DNA of 46,141 nt from Parashewanella hymeniacidonis (GCF_016900895.1 NZ_JAFEUN010000025.1:1-46141), one strand, 5' to 3'; positions 36,200 to 45,599 are shown, counted from the stretch's first letter. The notes: generated from the letters alone by a model not told the origin. Translations and numbers: made by a program.

Positions 36200-37075
36200 G
36201 TTCGCATCATCGAAGTCTCAAGCTACCGCTGTAATAAAGAAGCTTCAGGGGAAGCATTTACGTTCTGTAGGTACAGTCAGAAATTACGAGCAAGCACTTA
36301 ATCGAGTAGCCGAATACTGTAAGCAAAATCAGGTTAAAGGAGGGCTTATTGGTTTGAGTGCTGATCAGGCTATTACATATTTAGAATATAGAGGTCAACT
36401 TATTGGCCAAAAAGCACTGGATATGGAGCGCCAAGCAATTCAAGCCATGATGACTCATGTGACAAGCAAGCTTCAAAATAAACAGAAGCTTACGGTTATA
36501 CGTTCAGAGAAAAGCCAGTCTTTGAATAGTCGAGCATACACATATAAACAATCACAGCTTATTTCAGAGGCACAAACAGCCAAACATTCATTAGCGACTG
36601 AAATAGCCCTTCATGCAGGATTAAGGGCTCATGAGCTGCTGACTTTAGCTAAAGTTGAAGAAAGGCCAGCTTCAAAACGCCCTTCATCATCAAGCAAGTG
36701 GAAGGGGAGAGAAGGTGTCATCTATACCGTTCATGGAAAGGGAGGATTGATTAGAGAAGTTCTATTATCCAAGCTTTATCCGAACAGCTTGAAGTCAATA
36801 GATTAAGTGCGCCTATTACAGTTGTTGATAGGAATGTGAATTACTTATAACGATATCACATAGGCGGCGGGCAGAAGTGGTCAAATTCATTCAGTTCAGC
36901 TTCAAATAGAGCATTAGGCTGGTCTACAGGAGCTCACGGTTTACGGCACTCTTATGCACAAAAAAGAATGACCGAACTTCAAAATCTAGGGCTAGTTAAG
37001 CTAACAGCACTCGAAGTTGTTTCTCAAGAAATGGGGCATTTTAGGCCAGAGATAACATTAACTTATCTACGGTGA
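36192..37075 (+). pseudogene. Tyrosine recombinase (integrase), broken
   Basis: The N-terminal core-binding domain is intact (VGTVRNYEQALNRVAEYC) and the catalytic domain begins with the arginine block TEIALHAGLRAHELL. A frameshift at about 36765-36775, after REVLLS, moves the rest into another frame. That frame also contains TAA at 36848-36850, before RYHIGGGQKW. The remaining motif HGLRHSYAQ and the end EVVSQEMGHFRPEITLTYLR, with catalytic tyrosine, are well preserved. Two lesions mean it is inactive. Some large integrase-domain families in marine bacteria share this GGGQ and GHFRPEIT pattern. Confidence 0.85.
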
Positions 37076-37107
37076 GAGCAAAAAAGCAATCACTCGCACC
37101 AATGCTA

Positions 37108-37180
37108 TCAAATAATAAATCGGAACCCCATGTTATGGGGCCCCCTCGCTTTGCGACCCTTCGGGCGATTTATTATTTGA
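37108..37180. repeat. Nested palindromes after the recombinase
   Basis: A perfect 15-base inverted repeat (TCAAATAATAAATCG at 37108-37122 and its complement at 37166-37180) encloses smaller hairpins: CCCCAT/ATGGGG, TCGC/GCGA and CCC/GGG. There is no T-run. It may be an end or recombination site of the mobile unit to its left. Confidence 0.65.
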
Positions 37181-37283
37181 CACCCTTGTTCCCTCGTAAT
37201 GCGTTGTCGGTAGTGGTAAAGCGCACATCTCCAAGCATGAATGCTTGAAGACGTTTGTTCACCACAAGCGAAAAGGAAAAGAA

Positions 37284-37526
37284 ATGACTCAAAGCATTAA
37301 TGATTCAAAACTAGCAAAGCTAATAGATAAAGCGAAGGTTGTTGATTTCTGTAATTTAATAAGAGAGACAAATAGAGAATACGATATTGTCTTGAATACA
37401 GTGGCACCAACAGATAAACCCTGCTTAGTAAAATCAGGTGATCGGTTTCAATTATGGGTTTTAAGAAATGATATTGCTTATCCGGTATTGCAAAGAAGAG
37501 GCTCCAGTTTTGTTGTGACGGTTTGA
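37284..37526 (+). CDS. Small hypothetical protein
   Basis: An 80-residue soluble protein I do not recognise. AAAGGAAAAGAA precedes ATG 37284, a good ribosome binding site, so I use it rather than an upstream start at 37245. The protein alternates helix (residues 5-30) and short strands. It stands next to the recombinase remnants and is probably accessory cargo. Confidence 0.55.
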   Translation: MTQSINDSKLAKLIDKAKVVDFCNLIRETNREYDIVLNTVAPTDKPCLVKSGDRFQLWVLRNDIAYPVLQRRGSSFVVTV

Positions 37527-37537
37527 CCTAAATGCAG

Positions 37538-37567
37538 ATTGAAAACTAAAAAAAGTCAGTTTTCAAT
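37538..37567. terminator. Possible bidirectional terminator between convergent orphans
   Basis: A perfect ten-base stem ATTGAAAACT/AGTTTTCAAT encloses AAAAAAAGTC. It lies between the 80-residue gene and the convergent 202-residue gene. On the minus strand it overlaps the last codons of the latter. Confidence 0.4.
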
Positions 37568-38171
37568 TCACAATTATTTTGGGCGAGTGATGAGTTCTAT
37601 TGCTAAAAAGATACTCAGCTCGTTCCAGTTTGAAGTAAGCTTTTATGGCTAGCCAAGCATTAAAGGCACAGATAGGTGAAACGAATAGAATTAGAGATAC
37701 AATTTCTTGTAATGTCCTTTCTGTTAAATTTGCAAATAAGAATGGCGACATGGCACCAAAACCTAGAATACCGTACAGAGAAATGTACATTATTTTGCGC
37801 CAAGTTCTAGATGATTTTTTTGAGTACTTTGGCTTGTAAATCAAGCTTAAGTCTCCTGTAGTTTCTAGCTTTTCAAATATATTCTTGGACAAATTAAAAT
37901 CTCTAAGACACTGTAAAGGATTTTTTAAAGACAAAATGTACTCTATTTCAGCATTTGTAAGTGATGTAGTACCAGCTATAGCTTGATAACCTTTAGTTAA
38001 AACGTAAGGATGTAAATCATCTGCTTTTAGGTCTTCAAAGAACGCTTTTGCAAACTTATATTCCTCTCTTAGATTACTCTTTTTATTATTAAAAATATCT
38101 TGTAGAGACTTCCATGCTGTAAAAATACCTATAGCAGCGGCAATGAATTTTACTGTCAATAACCAGTCCAT
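37563..38171 (-). CDS. Hypothetical membrane protein
   Basis: A 202-residue protein with one hydrophobic N-terminal helix (about 5-20) and two near the C-terminus (about 128-150 and 156-176). A helical soluble domain of about 100 residues lies between them (REEYKFAKAFFEDLKADDLH to LSLKNPLQCLRDF). I recognise no family. GATGAG lies upstream of the ATG. It follows the 79-residue membrane gene in the same direction. Both look like accessory genes of the unstable region. Confidence 0.6.
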   Translation of the reverse strand: MDWLLTVKFIAAAIGIFTAWKSLQDIFNNKKSNLREEYKFAKAFFEDLKADDLHPYVLTKGYQAIAGTTSLTNAEIEYILSLKNPLQCLRDFNLSKNIFEKLETTGDLSLIYKPKYSKKSSRTWRKIMYISLYGILGFGAMSPFLFANLTERTLQEIVSLILFVSPICAFNAWLAIKAYFKLERAEYLFSNRTHHSPKIIVN

Positions 38172-38211
38172 ATATTCTCATCATTTAGTTTTTGCTTTTC
38201 GCTAACGGATT

Positions 38212-38236
38212 AAAAAGCCTAGTTAAACTAGGCTTT
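38212..38236 (-). terminator. Terminator after the 79-residue membrane gene
   Basis: A nine-base perfect stem (AAAGCCTAG/CTAGGCTTT, loop of five) is followed on the minus strand by a T-run ending TTTTTAAT. It separates the two minus-strand orphan genes. Confidence 0.7.
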
Positions 38237-38271
38237 GAGATTGTTGAGTTAAGAAAACTGATTAGGCAAGA

Positions 38272-38511
38272 TTAACCTTCAATATCAGTTTCGATACTTC
38301 TGAGAGTTTTATATCTAATAAAACTACCTAAAATGACTAAGGAAAGACCAACAGTCCATAGTGCAATAGGTGGCACAGCAAGGCTCTCCCACTCTTTTGT
38401 TGGTTCTATTAGTGTTGCAAGAAACGGAATGCAAGATATCCCAATTCCTAAAACTCGAAAGGCAGATGATACGTATTGTCCAACAGCCTCGACTTTTCTT
38501 GATTTATTCAC
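38272..38511 (-). CDS. Small two-helix membrane protein
   Basis: A 79-residue protein with two hydrophobic helices (about 17-37 and 46-65). It starts at GTG 38511 with AAGGAG eight bases upstream, a strong site that supports it being expressed. There is no known family. Confidence 0.6.
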   Translation of the reverse strand: MNKSRKVEAVGQYVSSAFRVLGIGISCIPFLATLIEPTKEWESLAVPPIALWTVGLSLVILGSFIRYKTLRSIETDIEG

Positions 38512-38578
38512 TCTAAAACTCCTTAGTGTATCTAAGGCATATTCATCCCAAGAGGAATATGCCCCTTGGGTGAATTAA

Positions 38579-38830
38579 CTGAATACTCAGTTTCGTTTTA
38601 TCAGCAGTAATGAAACGCTGATTTTATTTAAAGCACTCTATCGTGCTAATTCTTATCAAGAAAGTATCATAAGAAATCACAACTTTATAGTATTGGTGCT
38701 GATAAAAATTAGAGTTTTAAAGAGTGGTAGTGCTCTGAAGATCATTTGTGCTAAATTAATTGGTAGCACAGAGGTAGCACAGAGCAAAAACGGCTATTGA
38801 ACTTGTGAACTATTTGAAAGGTTTTAGAAA
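38579..38830. other. Gene-free stretch before tRNA-Ile2 with an 11-base tandem repeat
   Basis: No credible open frame. GGTAGCACAGA occurs twice in tandem at 38762-38783, preceded by GTGCT that can pair with AGCAC. This could be a worn boundary of an element inserted next to the tRNA gene. Confidence 0.45.
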
Positions 38831-38854
38831 CAAAAAAGCCTGCTATTGCAGGCT
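38831..38854 (-). terminator. Terminator of tRNA-Ile2
   Basis: The stem AGCCTGC/GCAGGCT with a four-base loop is followed on the minus strand by TTTTTTG, 18 bases after the tRNA 3' end. Confidence 0.85.
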
Positions 38855-38871
38855 CTTATGTATTGAATTAA

Positions 38872-38948
38872 TGGTGGCCCCTCACAGACTTGAACTGTGG
38901 ACCTGACGATTATGAGTCGTATGCTCTAACCAACTGAGCTAAGGGGCC
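38872..38948 (-). tRNA. tRNA-Ile2 (CAU, lysidine type)
   Basis: A 77-base cloverleaf beginning GGCCCCTTAGCTCAG with anticodon CAT, loop CTCATAA, and encoded CCA. The acceptor stem GGCCCCT matches E. coli ileX rather than elongator tRNA-Met (GGCTACG) or the initiator. The wobble C is therefore probably converted to lysidine by TilS to read AUA. Confidence 0.88.
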
Positions 38949-39085
38949 TACTTTGATAATGAATTACCGAAGCGAGTTGAAGTATACGAAGTTTACTTTA
39001 AGTTGTCATCCCTGAATTGGCGAGATTTTCAGCATATAGAATCAACTGCTTACGAGGTAGTCAGTATTTGTTCAAAATTAGAAAT

Positions 39086-39119
39086 AAAAAAGCCTAGAAT
39101 CAATGCCTAGGCATTTTTA
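39086..39119 (-). terminator. Terminator of the xseB-ispA-dxs operon
   Basis: The stem GCCTAG/CTAGGC (nine-base loop) is followed by six T residues on the minus strand and lies ten bases after the dxs stop. An ATTTTTAT run on the plus side makes it nearly bidirectional. Confidence 0.75.
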
Positions 39120-39128
39120 TAGATTAAC

Positions 39129-40994
39129 TTAAGCTAAATAATCAGTGATTTGTTGCTCAATGCCTTTTGCATCTAATTTTAACTCTTCTAACACTAGATT
39201 GGTTGCACCGTGCTTAATAAACTCGTCTGGAATACCAATTTGTAATACTGGCTTTAGAATTTTATTTTTATTTAAAAACTCTAAAACAGCCGAACCTGCG
39301 CCGCCAGCGATGGCGTTTTCTTCAATGGTGACTAATACGTCATGCTCTGATGCAAGCTGCGTAATCAGCTCTTCATCTAGTGGTTTTACAAAACGCATAT
39401 CAGCAACAGTAGCGTTTAAGGCTTCAGCAGCAGTTTTAGCGGAGGCTAAGATTGTGCCGAAGTTTAAAATCGCAATCTTTTGGCCTTCTCGAACAATCTG
39501 GCCTTTTCCTATGGGTAACCTTGTCATTTCCTCTACTTGCTCTGCACCTGTAGCACTGCCTCTTGGATAGCGTACAGCAGTAGGTCCACCAGTGTATTGG
39601 TGGCCAGTGTAAAGCATTTGACGACACTCGTTTTCGTCCGATGGTGTCATGATAACCATGTTTGGAATACAGCGCAGATAGCTTAAGTCGAATGCACCTT
39701 GATGGGTTTCACCGTCTGCCCCAACAATACCACCACGATCGATGGCAAATAAAACAGGTAAATTCTGAATTGCTACATCATGAATGAGCTGATCATAACC
39801 ACGCTGCAGGAAGGAAGAGTATATGGCAACAACCGCTCCATATCCTTCAGTGGCAAATCCTGCACCTAGAGTTACGGCATGTTGTTCAGCAATTGCAGCA
39901 TCGAAGTACTGTTTAGGAAAGCGTTGAGAGAACTCAACCATGCCAGAACCTTCACGCATCGCTGGAGTAATCGCTAATAGCTTTTCATCTTTTTCAGCAA
40001 CATCACACAACCATTTACCGAAAACTTGCGAGAAAGTTGGGTTTGAAGGTGCTGACGCTGGTTTTTTAAATTCGCTTGGGTCAAACTTCGGTACAGCATG
40101 CCAACCGATAGGGTCTTTCTCTGCGGGCTCATAACCACGACCTTTTTTAGTCATGATATGTAAGAACTGAGGGCCTTTGAGGTTGCGCATGTTACTGAGG
40201 GTGTCAACTAACGCTTCAACATCATGACCGTCAATTGGGCCTATATAGTTAAAGCCAAGCTCTTCGAATAATGTCCCCGGAACCACCATACCTTTGAGGT
40301 GCTCTTCAGTACGGCGAACCATTTCTTTGACCATTGGCATGCCTTGAAGGGCTTTTTTGCCGCCTTCGCGAATATTGGCATAAAAACGACCAGACATGAT
40401 TTGCGCAAGGTGATTGTTGAGCGCACCAACGTTTTCCGAAATTGACATCTCATTGTCATTTAACACAACTAACATATCGTTGTGTAACGAACCTGCGTGG
40501 TTCATGGCTTCAAACGCCATGCCACCCGTAATCGCACCGTCACCAATAACAGAAACGACTTTGCGTCCTGCTTGTTCTTTTTCGGCTGCGATGGCCATTC
40601 CCAAAGCGGCACTGATAGAAGTGCTTGAATGGCCAACACTAAAGGTATCGTATTCGCTTTCTTCGCGGAAAGGAAAAGGATGCAAACCATCTTTTTGACG
40701 AATGGTGTGCATTCTATCTCTGCGACCGGTAAGGATTTTGTGTGGGTATGCTTGATGCCCCACATCCCAAATTAGGCGATCGAAAGGTGTTTTGTAAACG
40801 TAGTGCAAAGCAACAGTCAGCTCGACGGTTCCAAGACCTGAGGCAAAATGACCACTGGATTTACCCACAGATTTTAATAAAAACTCACGTAATTCATCCG
40901 CAAGTTGTGGCAGCTGCGTTTTAGGAAGCTGTCTTAATTCTTCTGGAGTATTCGCTTTTGCTAATACTGGAAATTGATTGATATCCACACTCAT
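39129..40994 (-). CDS. dxs: 1-deoxy-D-xylulose-5-phosphate synthase
   Basis: First enzyme of the MEP isoprenoid pathway, condensing pyruvate with glyceraldehyde 3-phosphate using thiamine diphosphate. Its 621 residues are the family length. [15 protein letters not shown], the cofactor motif [18 protein letters not shown] to NDNEMSIS, the acid-base region [14 protein letters not shown], and [20 protein letters not shown] are all present. It is the last gene of the xseB-ispA-dxs operon, 20 bases after ispA. It supplies C5 units that IspA extends. Confidence 0.98.
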   Translation of the reverse strand: MSVDINQFPVLAKANTPEELRQLPKTQLPQLADELREFLLKSVGKSSGHFASGLGTVELTVALHYVYKTPFDRLIWDVGHQAYPHKILTGRRDRMHTIRQKDGLHPFPFREESEYDTFSVGHSSTSISAALGMAIAAEKEQAGRKVVSVIGDGAITGGMAFEAMNHAGSLHNDMLVVLNDNEMSISENVGALNNHLAQIMSGRFYANIREGGKKALQGMPMVKEMVRRTEEHLKGMVVPGTLFEELGFNYIGPIDGHDVEALVDTLSNMRNLKGPQFLHIMTKKGRGYEPAEKDPIGWHAVPKFDPSEFKKPASAPSNPTFSQVFGKWLCDVAEKDEKLLAITPAMREGSGMVEFSQRFPKQYFDAAIAEQHAVTLGAGFATEGYGAVVAIYSSFLQRGYDQLIHDVAIQNLPVLFAIDRGGIVGADGETHQGAFDLSYLRCIPNMVIMTPSDENECRQMLYTGHQYTGGPTAVRYPRGSATGAEQVEEMTRLPIGKGQIVREGQKIAILNFGTILASAKTAAEALNATVADMRFVKPLDEELITQLASEHDVLVTIEENAIAGGAGSAVLEFLNKNKILKPVLQIGIPDEFIKHGATNLVLEELKLDAKGIEQQITDYLA

Positions 40995-41014
40995 ATAAAG
41001 GGTCTTTGACTTTT

Positions 41015-41908
41015 TTATACTCGACGCGCCACGAGATATTGGGCAAAATCTTCAATAATTTTGCTATTGTAGGGTAAATCAGCCAACGCTGATAGTGCGT
41101 CATTAATTAATTGTTCTGCTGTCAGTTTTGCTTGTTCTAAACCTAATAGTGACGGAAAGGTACTTTTATTTGCGTCAGTGTCAGAACCTTGAGGTTTACC
41201 CAGCTCTTCTGTTGTTGATGTGATATCTAAAATATCATCTTGTACTTGGAAAGCTAACCCTATTTTTTTAGCAAAAGTTCTCAGTGATTCTTTGGTATTT
41301 TTTTCTGCGTCTGATGCGATTAAGGCCAGTTCTACAGCACACGAGATCAAAGCGCCGGTTTTTAATGCGTGCAGTTCAGAAAGTTCATCTAAATCAATAC
41401 GTTTATTGGTTGAGGCTAGATCGATGGCCTGGCCACCACACATACCCGAATAGCCAGCAGCCTTGGATAAAACTTTTAGCATACTAAGTTGTTGAGACGC
41501 TGAAAGCCCACTGTCATCATGGGTAAGCGCTTCAAAGGCGAGTGACTGTAATGCATCGCCGACTAGAATTGCTGTTGCTTCATCATACGCAATATGAACA
41601 GTTGGTTGACCACGTCTTAAGTCGTCATCGTCCATTGCAGGTAAATCATCGTGCACAAGTGAATAGGCATGAATGCATTCAATTGCAGCAGCACAGGCGT
41701 CAAGCTGTTCGAGCTTAACATTCAACATTTCACCAATGCTGTATACCAAAAAAGGACGAATGCGTTTGCCGCCAAGCACGGTGCAATACTTCATTGCTTC
41801 TTTTAGTCTTGGCGCATGATTAGGTAACGCATCGATATGAGATTCAATGATCTGATTTACACGTTGTTGGTAAGATGCCAGTGAAACTTTTAATTCTGTG
41901 TCAGCCAC
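41015..41908 (-). CDS. ispA: Farnesyl diphosphate synthase
   Basis: Adds isopentenyl diphosphate to dimethylallyl and geranyl diphosphate to give farnesyl diphosphate. It has 297 residues. The first Asp-rich motif is [14 protein letters not shown] and the second [29 protein letters not shown] and the [11 protein letters not shown] lead-in are characteristic. It starts five bases after xseB and precedes dxs, the standard gammaproteobacterial order. Confidence 0.97.
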   Translation of the reverse strand: MADTELKVSLASYQQRVNQIIESHIDALPNHAPRLKEAMKYCTVLGGKRIRPFLVYSIGEMLNVKLEQLDACAAAIECIHAYSLVHDDLPAMDDDDLRRGQPTVHIAYDEATAILVGDALQSLAFEALTHDDSGLSASQQLSMLKVLSKAAGYSGMCGGQAIDLASTNKRIDLDELSELHALKTGALISCAVELALIASDAEKNTKESLRTFAKKIGLAFQVQDDILDITSTTEELGKPQGSDTDANKSTFPSLLGLEQAKLTAEQLINDALSALADLPYNSKIIEDFAQYLVARRV

Positions 41909-41913
41909 TCAAA

Positions 41914-42150
41914 TTATTCCTCTTCGATAAATGGCTTTAATTTAGCTTTGCCATCTTCCTGAAGCAGAACAGATACCTTTTGTTGTGCTTGTTCGAGCTT
42001 GCTTTGACTTTGACGAACAAGCGCAATACCTTGTTCAAATTGGGACAGAGCTTTATCGAGTGGAATATCGCCTTTTTCTAGTTCAGCAACTATTTGCTCA
42101 AGTGCAGAAATAGACTCTTCAAAACTTAAGTTTTCTGTTTTCTTTGCCAC
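41914..42150 (-). CDS. xseB: Exodeoxyribonuclease VII small subunit
   Basis: A 78-residue helical protein that binds XseA to form the single-strand exonuclease VII. LSFEESISALEQIVAELEKGDIPLDKAL and the FEQGIALVRQSQSKLEQAQQKV helix are the family signature. It is first gene of the operon. AAGG precedes its ATG on the minus strand. Confidence 0.96.
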   Translation of the reverse strand: MAKKTENLSFEESISALEQIVAELEKGDIPLDKALSQFEQGIALVRQSQSKLEQAQQKVSVLLQEDGKAKLKPFIEEE

Positions 42151-42280
42151 GATGAAGTTTCCTTATGGTATGCGATGCACAAAGTATATCAGCGAGTGCT
42201 TAGGGTCAAATTTAGCCGAAGAAATTTTAATCACAAAATGAGGTAAAAAAGAAAAAAAAGCTGTTTTAATGATTTTTACC

Positions 42281-42307
42281 TAAACTTGAGGTTATTTTGA
42301 CCGATAA
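42281..42307 (+). promoter_or_regulatory. Sigma-28 (FliA) promoter of pomA-pomB
   Basis: TAAA at 42281-42284, exactly 15 bases, then ACCGATAA at 42300-42307. This matches the flagellar sigma-28 consensus TAAA-N15-GCCGATAA with one substitution. It lies about 200 bases before the pomA start, leaving a long leader that includes a CTCGC/GCGAG hairpin. A weaker sigma-70-like pair (TTGAGA at 42399, TACAAT at 42424) lies nearer. Confidence 0.75.
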
Positions 42308-42510
42308 AAAGATTGATAGGTGTAATTAGTAATAACAATAATAGTCGCGTGATTTGTAAACTGTTTGCACAAATTGTGAACATGGAGTTGTTTTTTAGTT
42401 GAGACTCGCAGCGAGCTTTTAAGTACAATACGCTGCAGTTTTTTGTGGTTCTACCAGTCTAACGTAAGTAAGGCAAAAGGAAATCACGCAGTTTTTGGCG
42501 AGGATAAGTT

Positions 42511-43278
42511 GTGGATTTAGCAACACTAATTGGAATTTTAGGCGCATTTGGTTTTGTTTTAGGCTCAATGGCGACCACTGAAAGTGGCATTGGGGCGTTT
42601 GTAGATGTAGCGTCAATTCTAATTGTTCTATTTGGTTCATTATTCGTGGTAATGATGAAGTTCAATTTAGGGCAATTTTTGGGCGCAATTAAAATTGCAA
42701 TTAAAGCCTTTATTTTCAAGTTGGATAAACCTGAAGATCTGATAGAACAATCAGTAACGATGGCTGATGCTGCTCGTAAAGGGGGATTTTTAGCTTTAGA
42801 AGAAGCGACAATCACAAACCCATTTATGCAAAAAGCCGTCGATATGTTGGTCGATGGTCATGACGGTGAAGTGGTACGTGCTGCATTAGAAAAAGATATT
42901 GCACTTACCGAAGAACGCCATAAATCAGGCGTTAAAATTTTCACCGCCTTAGGTGATGTCGCACCTGCGATGGGAATGATTGGTACCCTCGTCGGCTTAG
43001 TGGCCATGTTACAAAATATGGATGACCCAAAGTCCATTGGTCCTTCAATGGCGGTAGCACTTCTAACGACGCTTTATGGTGCAATGGTGGCAAACATGGT
43101 TGCGATTCCTATTGCTGATAAGCTTGCTTTACGTATGAACGAAGAAATGCGTAATCGCAGCCTGATCATGGATGCGGTACTTGCTATTCAAGATGGTCAA
43201 AACCCACGTGTGATAGAAGGTTTCCTTAAGAGCTATCTGGCAGAGAAAAAACGCGGCGAAGGCAGCGCTGAGGAGTAA
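42511..43278 (+). CDS. pomA: Flagellar motor stator protein PomA (MotA family)
   Basis: Inner-membrane stator subunit converting ion flow to flagellar torque. It has 255 residues with four helices. The first is at about 3-22, followed by DVASILIVLFGSLFVVMMKF. A large cytoplasmic loop with the conserved charged residues leads to ALGDVAPAMGMIGTLVGLVAML and LLTTLYGAMVANMVAIPIADKL. The start is GTG with GAGGA eight bases upstream. It is three bases from pomB. The name Pom (sodium type) follows the close Shewanella/Vibrio layout with pomB. Confidence 0.95.
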   Translation: MDLATLIGILGAFGFVLGSMATTESGIGAFVDVASILIVLFGSLFVVMMKFNLGQFLGAIKIAIKAFIFKLDKPEDLIEQSVTMADAARKGGFLALEEATITNPFMQKAVDMLVDGHDGEVVRAALEKDIALTEERHKSGVKIFTALGDVAPAMGMIGTLVGLVAMLQNMDDPKSIGPSMAVALLTTLYGAMVANMVAIPIADKLALRMNEEMRNRSLIMDAVLAIQDGQNPRVIEGFLKSYLAEKKRGEGSAEE

Positions 43279-43281
43279 CCC

Positions 43282-44211
43282 ATGGCTAAAAAAGGGTGCG
43301 ACTGCCCGCCACCGGGCGCTCCAATGTGGTTGGCAACATTTGCAGACTTAATGTCGCTACTGATGTGCTTTTTCGTACTGCTATTAGCGTTTTCAGAGAT
43401 GGACGTGCTTAAGTTTAAGCAGCTCTCTGGTTCTATGAAATATGCTTTTGGTGTGCAAAATAAAATTGAAGTAAAAGACATACCTAAAGGTACTTCGGTC
43501 ATTGCGCTTGAATTTCGTCCGGGGAGACCTGATCCAACTCCAATTGAAGTGATTAACCAACAAACCAGCGAAATGACTGAGCCGATGCTGAACTTCCAAG
43601 AGGGGGAATCAGACAGCGCTGGTGGTGTGCAAGATCAACGTGGCGAACGCCGTGGTGGTGATGCATCATCTACAGCGCAACAAGAAGCGGAAAAGAAAGA
43701 AACGGCTGATTCAGCTGCGAATCAAGAACAAATAAATGAGCAGTTAAAGAAACTCGCTAAGCAACTCGAACAGCAAATTGAAGATGGTGCTATTGAACTT
43801 GAATCGCTTGGTCAGCAGATCATTATTCGTATTCGTGAAAAAGGTGCTTTTGCTTCTGGCTCTGGTTTTCTACAACCAAGATTTAGACCCATAATGCGAA
43901 AGGTTGGCTCGTTGTTGAAGGATGTACCTGGCATTATTACGGTTTCGGGTCATACGGATGACTATCGAGTAAGTAATGAACTCTACAGTTCAAACTGGGA
44001 GCTTTCGAGTAAACGTGCGCTTTCTGTTGCACATGAGATGATAAAAGCAGATGGTTTTGATGAGCAACGTTTGAAGGTTGTGGGGTTAGCTTCAACAGCA
44101 CCGCTGGTTCCAAATACCAATCCAATTAATCGTGCTCGAAATCGCCGTGTGGAAATTGCTATTGAGCAAGGTAAACCACATGAAAGTGATGAGATTTGGA
44201 TTGAGCCTTAG
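43282..44211 (+). CDS. pomB: Flagellar motor stator protein PomB (MotB family)
   Basis: Peptidoglycan-anchored stator partner of PomA. It has 309 residues. A single helix holds the ion-binding aspartate D22 in TFADLMSLLMCFFVLLLAF, then a plug and a flexible Gln/Glu-rich linker (about 95-165). The OmpA-like domain has GHTDDYRVSNELYSSNWELSSKRA and NRARNRRVEI. The CPPPGAPMW lead before the helix is common in sodium-type stators. A strong terminator follows. Confidence 0.95.
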   Translation: MAKKGCDCPPPGAPMWLATFADLMSLLMCFFVLLLAFSEMDVLKFKQLSGSMKYAFGVQNKIEVKDIPKGTSVIALEFRPGRPDPTPIEVINQQTSEMTEPMLNFQEGESDSAGGVQDQRGERRGGDASSTAQQEAEKKETADSAANQEQINEQLKKLAKQLEQQIEDGAIELESLGQQIIIRIREKGAFASGSGFLQPRFRPIMRKVGSLLKDVPGIITVSGHTDDYRVSNELYSSNWELSSKRALSVAHEMIKADGFDEQRLKVVGLASTAPLVPNTNPINRARNRRVEIAIEQGKPHESDEIWIEP

Positions 44212-44233
44212 GTTTCAGTTGCTCTAAAATTGG

Positions 44234-44266
44234 AAAAGGCGATATTGTTTTGAATATCGCCTTTTT
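44234..44266. terminator. Bidirectional terminator after pomB
   Basis: A perfect 13-base stem (AAAAGGCGATATT/AATATCGCCTTTT) with a six-base loop, with T-runs on both strands. It serves pomA-pomB and the convergent HAD-like gene. Confidence 0.9.
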
Positions 44267-44281
44267 AAATGGAAATAAAAA

Positions 44282-45394
44282 TTAGCCTCTGAGCATGTAA
44301 TAGTAATGCTGAGTTTTAGCTTCGGCTTTGTTGATTAAGTCTTGGCAATTTACTTGAGTTTCTGAATGGCCGCGCTTTACAGTTTCTTGCGCACTCCTTG
44401 ATATTAATTTTCCATAATCAGAAAAATGTTTAGCAGCGTGTACTTGATAACAGTCGAGTGGAATTTTCGTTGATTCGAGGTCACTTTTCATACATCTCAA
44501 TTCTCCATCATTATCATCGAAGAACTTAACTTTTGCAGGCTCCCAGCCTTGTTTCTTTAATTCCTCAAATGCTGAAAGTAAGCGCTCACATTTAGTGTGA
44601 GCTCGTTGCCCATTATACTTCAGTTCCGTATCTCCTCTCATAAGTTTAAAGTCAAAGAGAGCTGGATTATAACCACATTTGTTGAGCTTCTCACTCATTA
44701 AATCTTCTGCGTCTATGGGGGTCTGAGTATTAATGAAAATACGTAAGTTTTTATGTTTTTCTTTTAGTGTTCTTAGCATCTCTGGCAATTCAGGGTCTAG
44801 TGACTTAACGTTTTGAGTGCTATCAAAAATGTAGTCACCCTCAGTGTATAAGGTGCTGTCTAAATCGAAAACTAATGCAATATGCTCATCACTTGGTTGA
44901 CTTTCGGCTAACTCTTTTAAAACGTTTGATGGAGCCATAACTGAAGTATATCCATTTTCGTTTATAAAAGGTTTTACAGCTTGTAATTCAGTTTTGCCAA
45001 GGAAATGCTCGTGGGCTGCTTTTTGGCTTGGGTTATTTGTAATACTATGTCTAGTTAAGGTGTAACGTTTTATTACGTCACCAGCTGCTTTATCAAATGC
45101 TTTGGTATCAGATCTTCTAAATCTCCCAAAGAACTTATTAATAAAAGATGTTCGGCTCAGGGTGGCAAGCTTTGAATTGCGTCTTGTCGATACGGTTTTT
45201 TTACCATCAACAACGTCAAATTTTACTTGGAATTTTTTAACCTTGCCGTTTGGCATTTCAAAAGTAACATCTTGCCACTCACTTTTACGAGCGATTGCTT
45301 CATCGGCAAACGATACGAGTTTTTCAACGTTACCTTTGGTGATGCCTAATTGAAAGTTAATTGCTTCGTTAGTATTGAAGGTTAATCCAGCCAT
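44282..45394 (-). CDS. HAD-superfamily phosphatase-like orphan protein
   Basis: A 370-residue protein with a HAD hydrolase core in its middle: motif I FDLDSTLY (D177, D179, T181), motif II RIFINTQTP (T223), a candidate motif III lysine near K268, and motif IV FFDDND (D293, D294). The residues needed for phosphoryl transfer look intact. The N-terminal 160 residues are basic in part and unrecognised. No signal peptide is present. The C-terminus ends TQHYYYMLRG, and the same ending appears in the next minus-strand gene, as does the KIPxxxYQxHxxxH segment (310-324). Substrate unknown; a secreted effector role is inference from its company and lack of bacterial context. Confidence 0.7.
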   Translation of the reverse strand: MAGLTFNTNEAINFQLGITKGNVEKLVSFADEAIARKSEWQDVTFEMPNGKVKKFQVKFDVVDGKKTVSTRRNSKLATLSRTSFINKFFGRFRRSDTKAFDKAAGDVIKRYTLTRHSITNNPSQKAAHEHFLGKTELQAVKPFINENGYTSVMAPSNVLKELAESQPSDEHIALVFDLDSTLYTEGDYIFDSTQNVKSLDPELPEMLRTLKEKHKNLRIFINTQTPIDAEDLMSEKLNKCGYNPALFDFKLMRGDTELKYNGQRAHTKCERLLSAFEELKKQGWEPAKVKFFDDNDGELRCMKSDLESTKIPLDCYQVHAAKHFSDYGKLISRSAQETVKRGHSETQVNCQDLINKAEAKTQHYYYMLRG

Positions 45395-45599
45395 ACTTTA
45401 CCACCTTAACTCATTAGCTTCTTAACACTTAACTTTATTATCGCTGATAAAAATAATTGTGTATTGATAAAAAGCCTTATATTAAGCAAGATTAACTTCT
45501 TGTAAATCTATAACTACTCATAAAATTCTTTTGTTAGCGAAGTAAATAAAGGCTTTATTACGTTAAAGCCTTCATTAAGGTTTTTTATTACTCAGACGA
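45395..45599. terminator. Intergenic region with hairpin at 45549-45572
   Basis: The 205-base gap between the HAD-like gene and its truncated paralogue holds one clear hairpin, AAGGCTTTA/TAAAGCCTT with loop TTACGT at 45549-45572. It lies 28 bases past the paralogue stop. On the minus strand it is followed by a broken T-run, so it is a plausible terminator. Confidence 0.5.

Noticed and set aside
37108-37210. Integron attC site
   Set aside because: GTTAT and GCGTTGT recall attC core sites, but the R and L box arrangement and spacing are not present and the associated recombinase is not IntI-like.
38872-38948. Elongator tRNA-Met
   Set aside because: Anticodon is CAT but the acceptor stem and D-arm match tRNA-Ile2 rather than tRNA-Met.
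42399-42429. Main sigma-70 promoter for pomA
   Set aside because: Hexamers are fair but the 19-base spacer is long, and the sigma-28 element upstream is much better.
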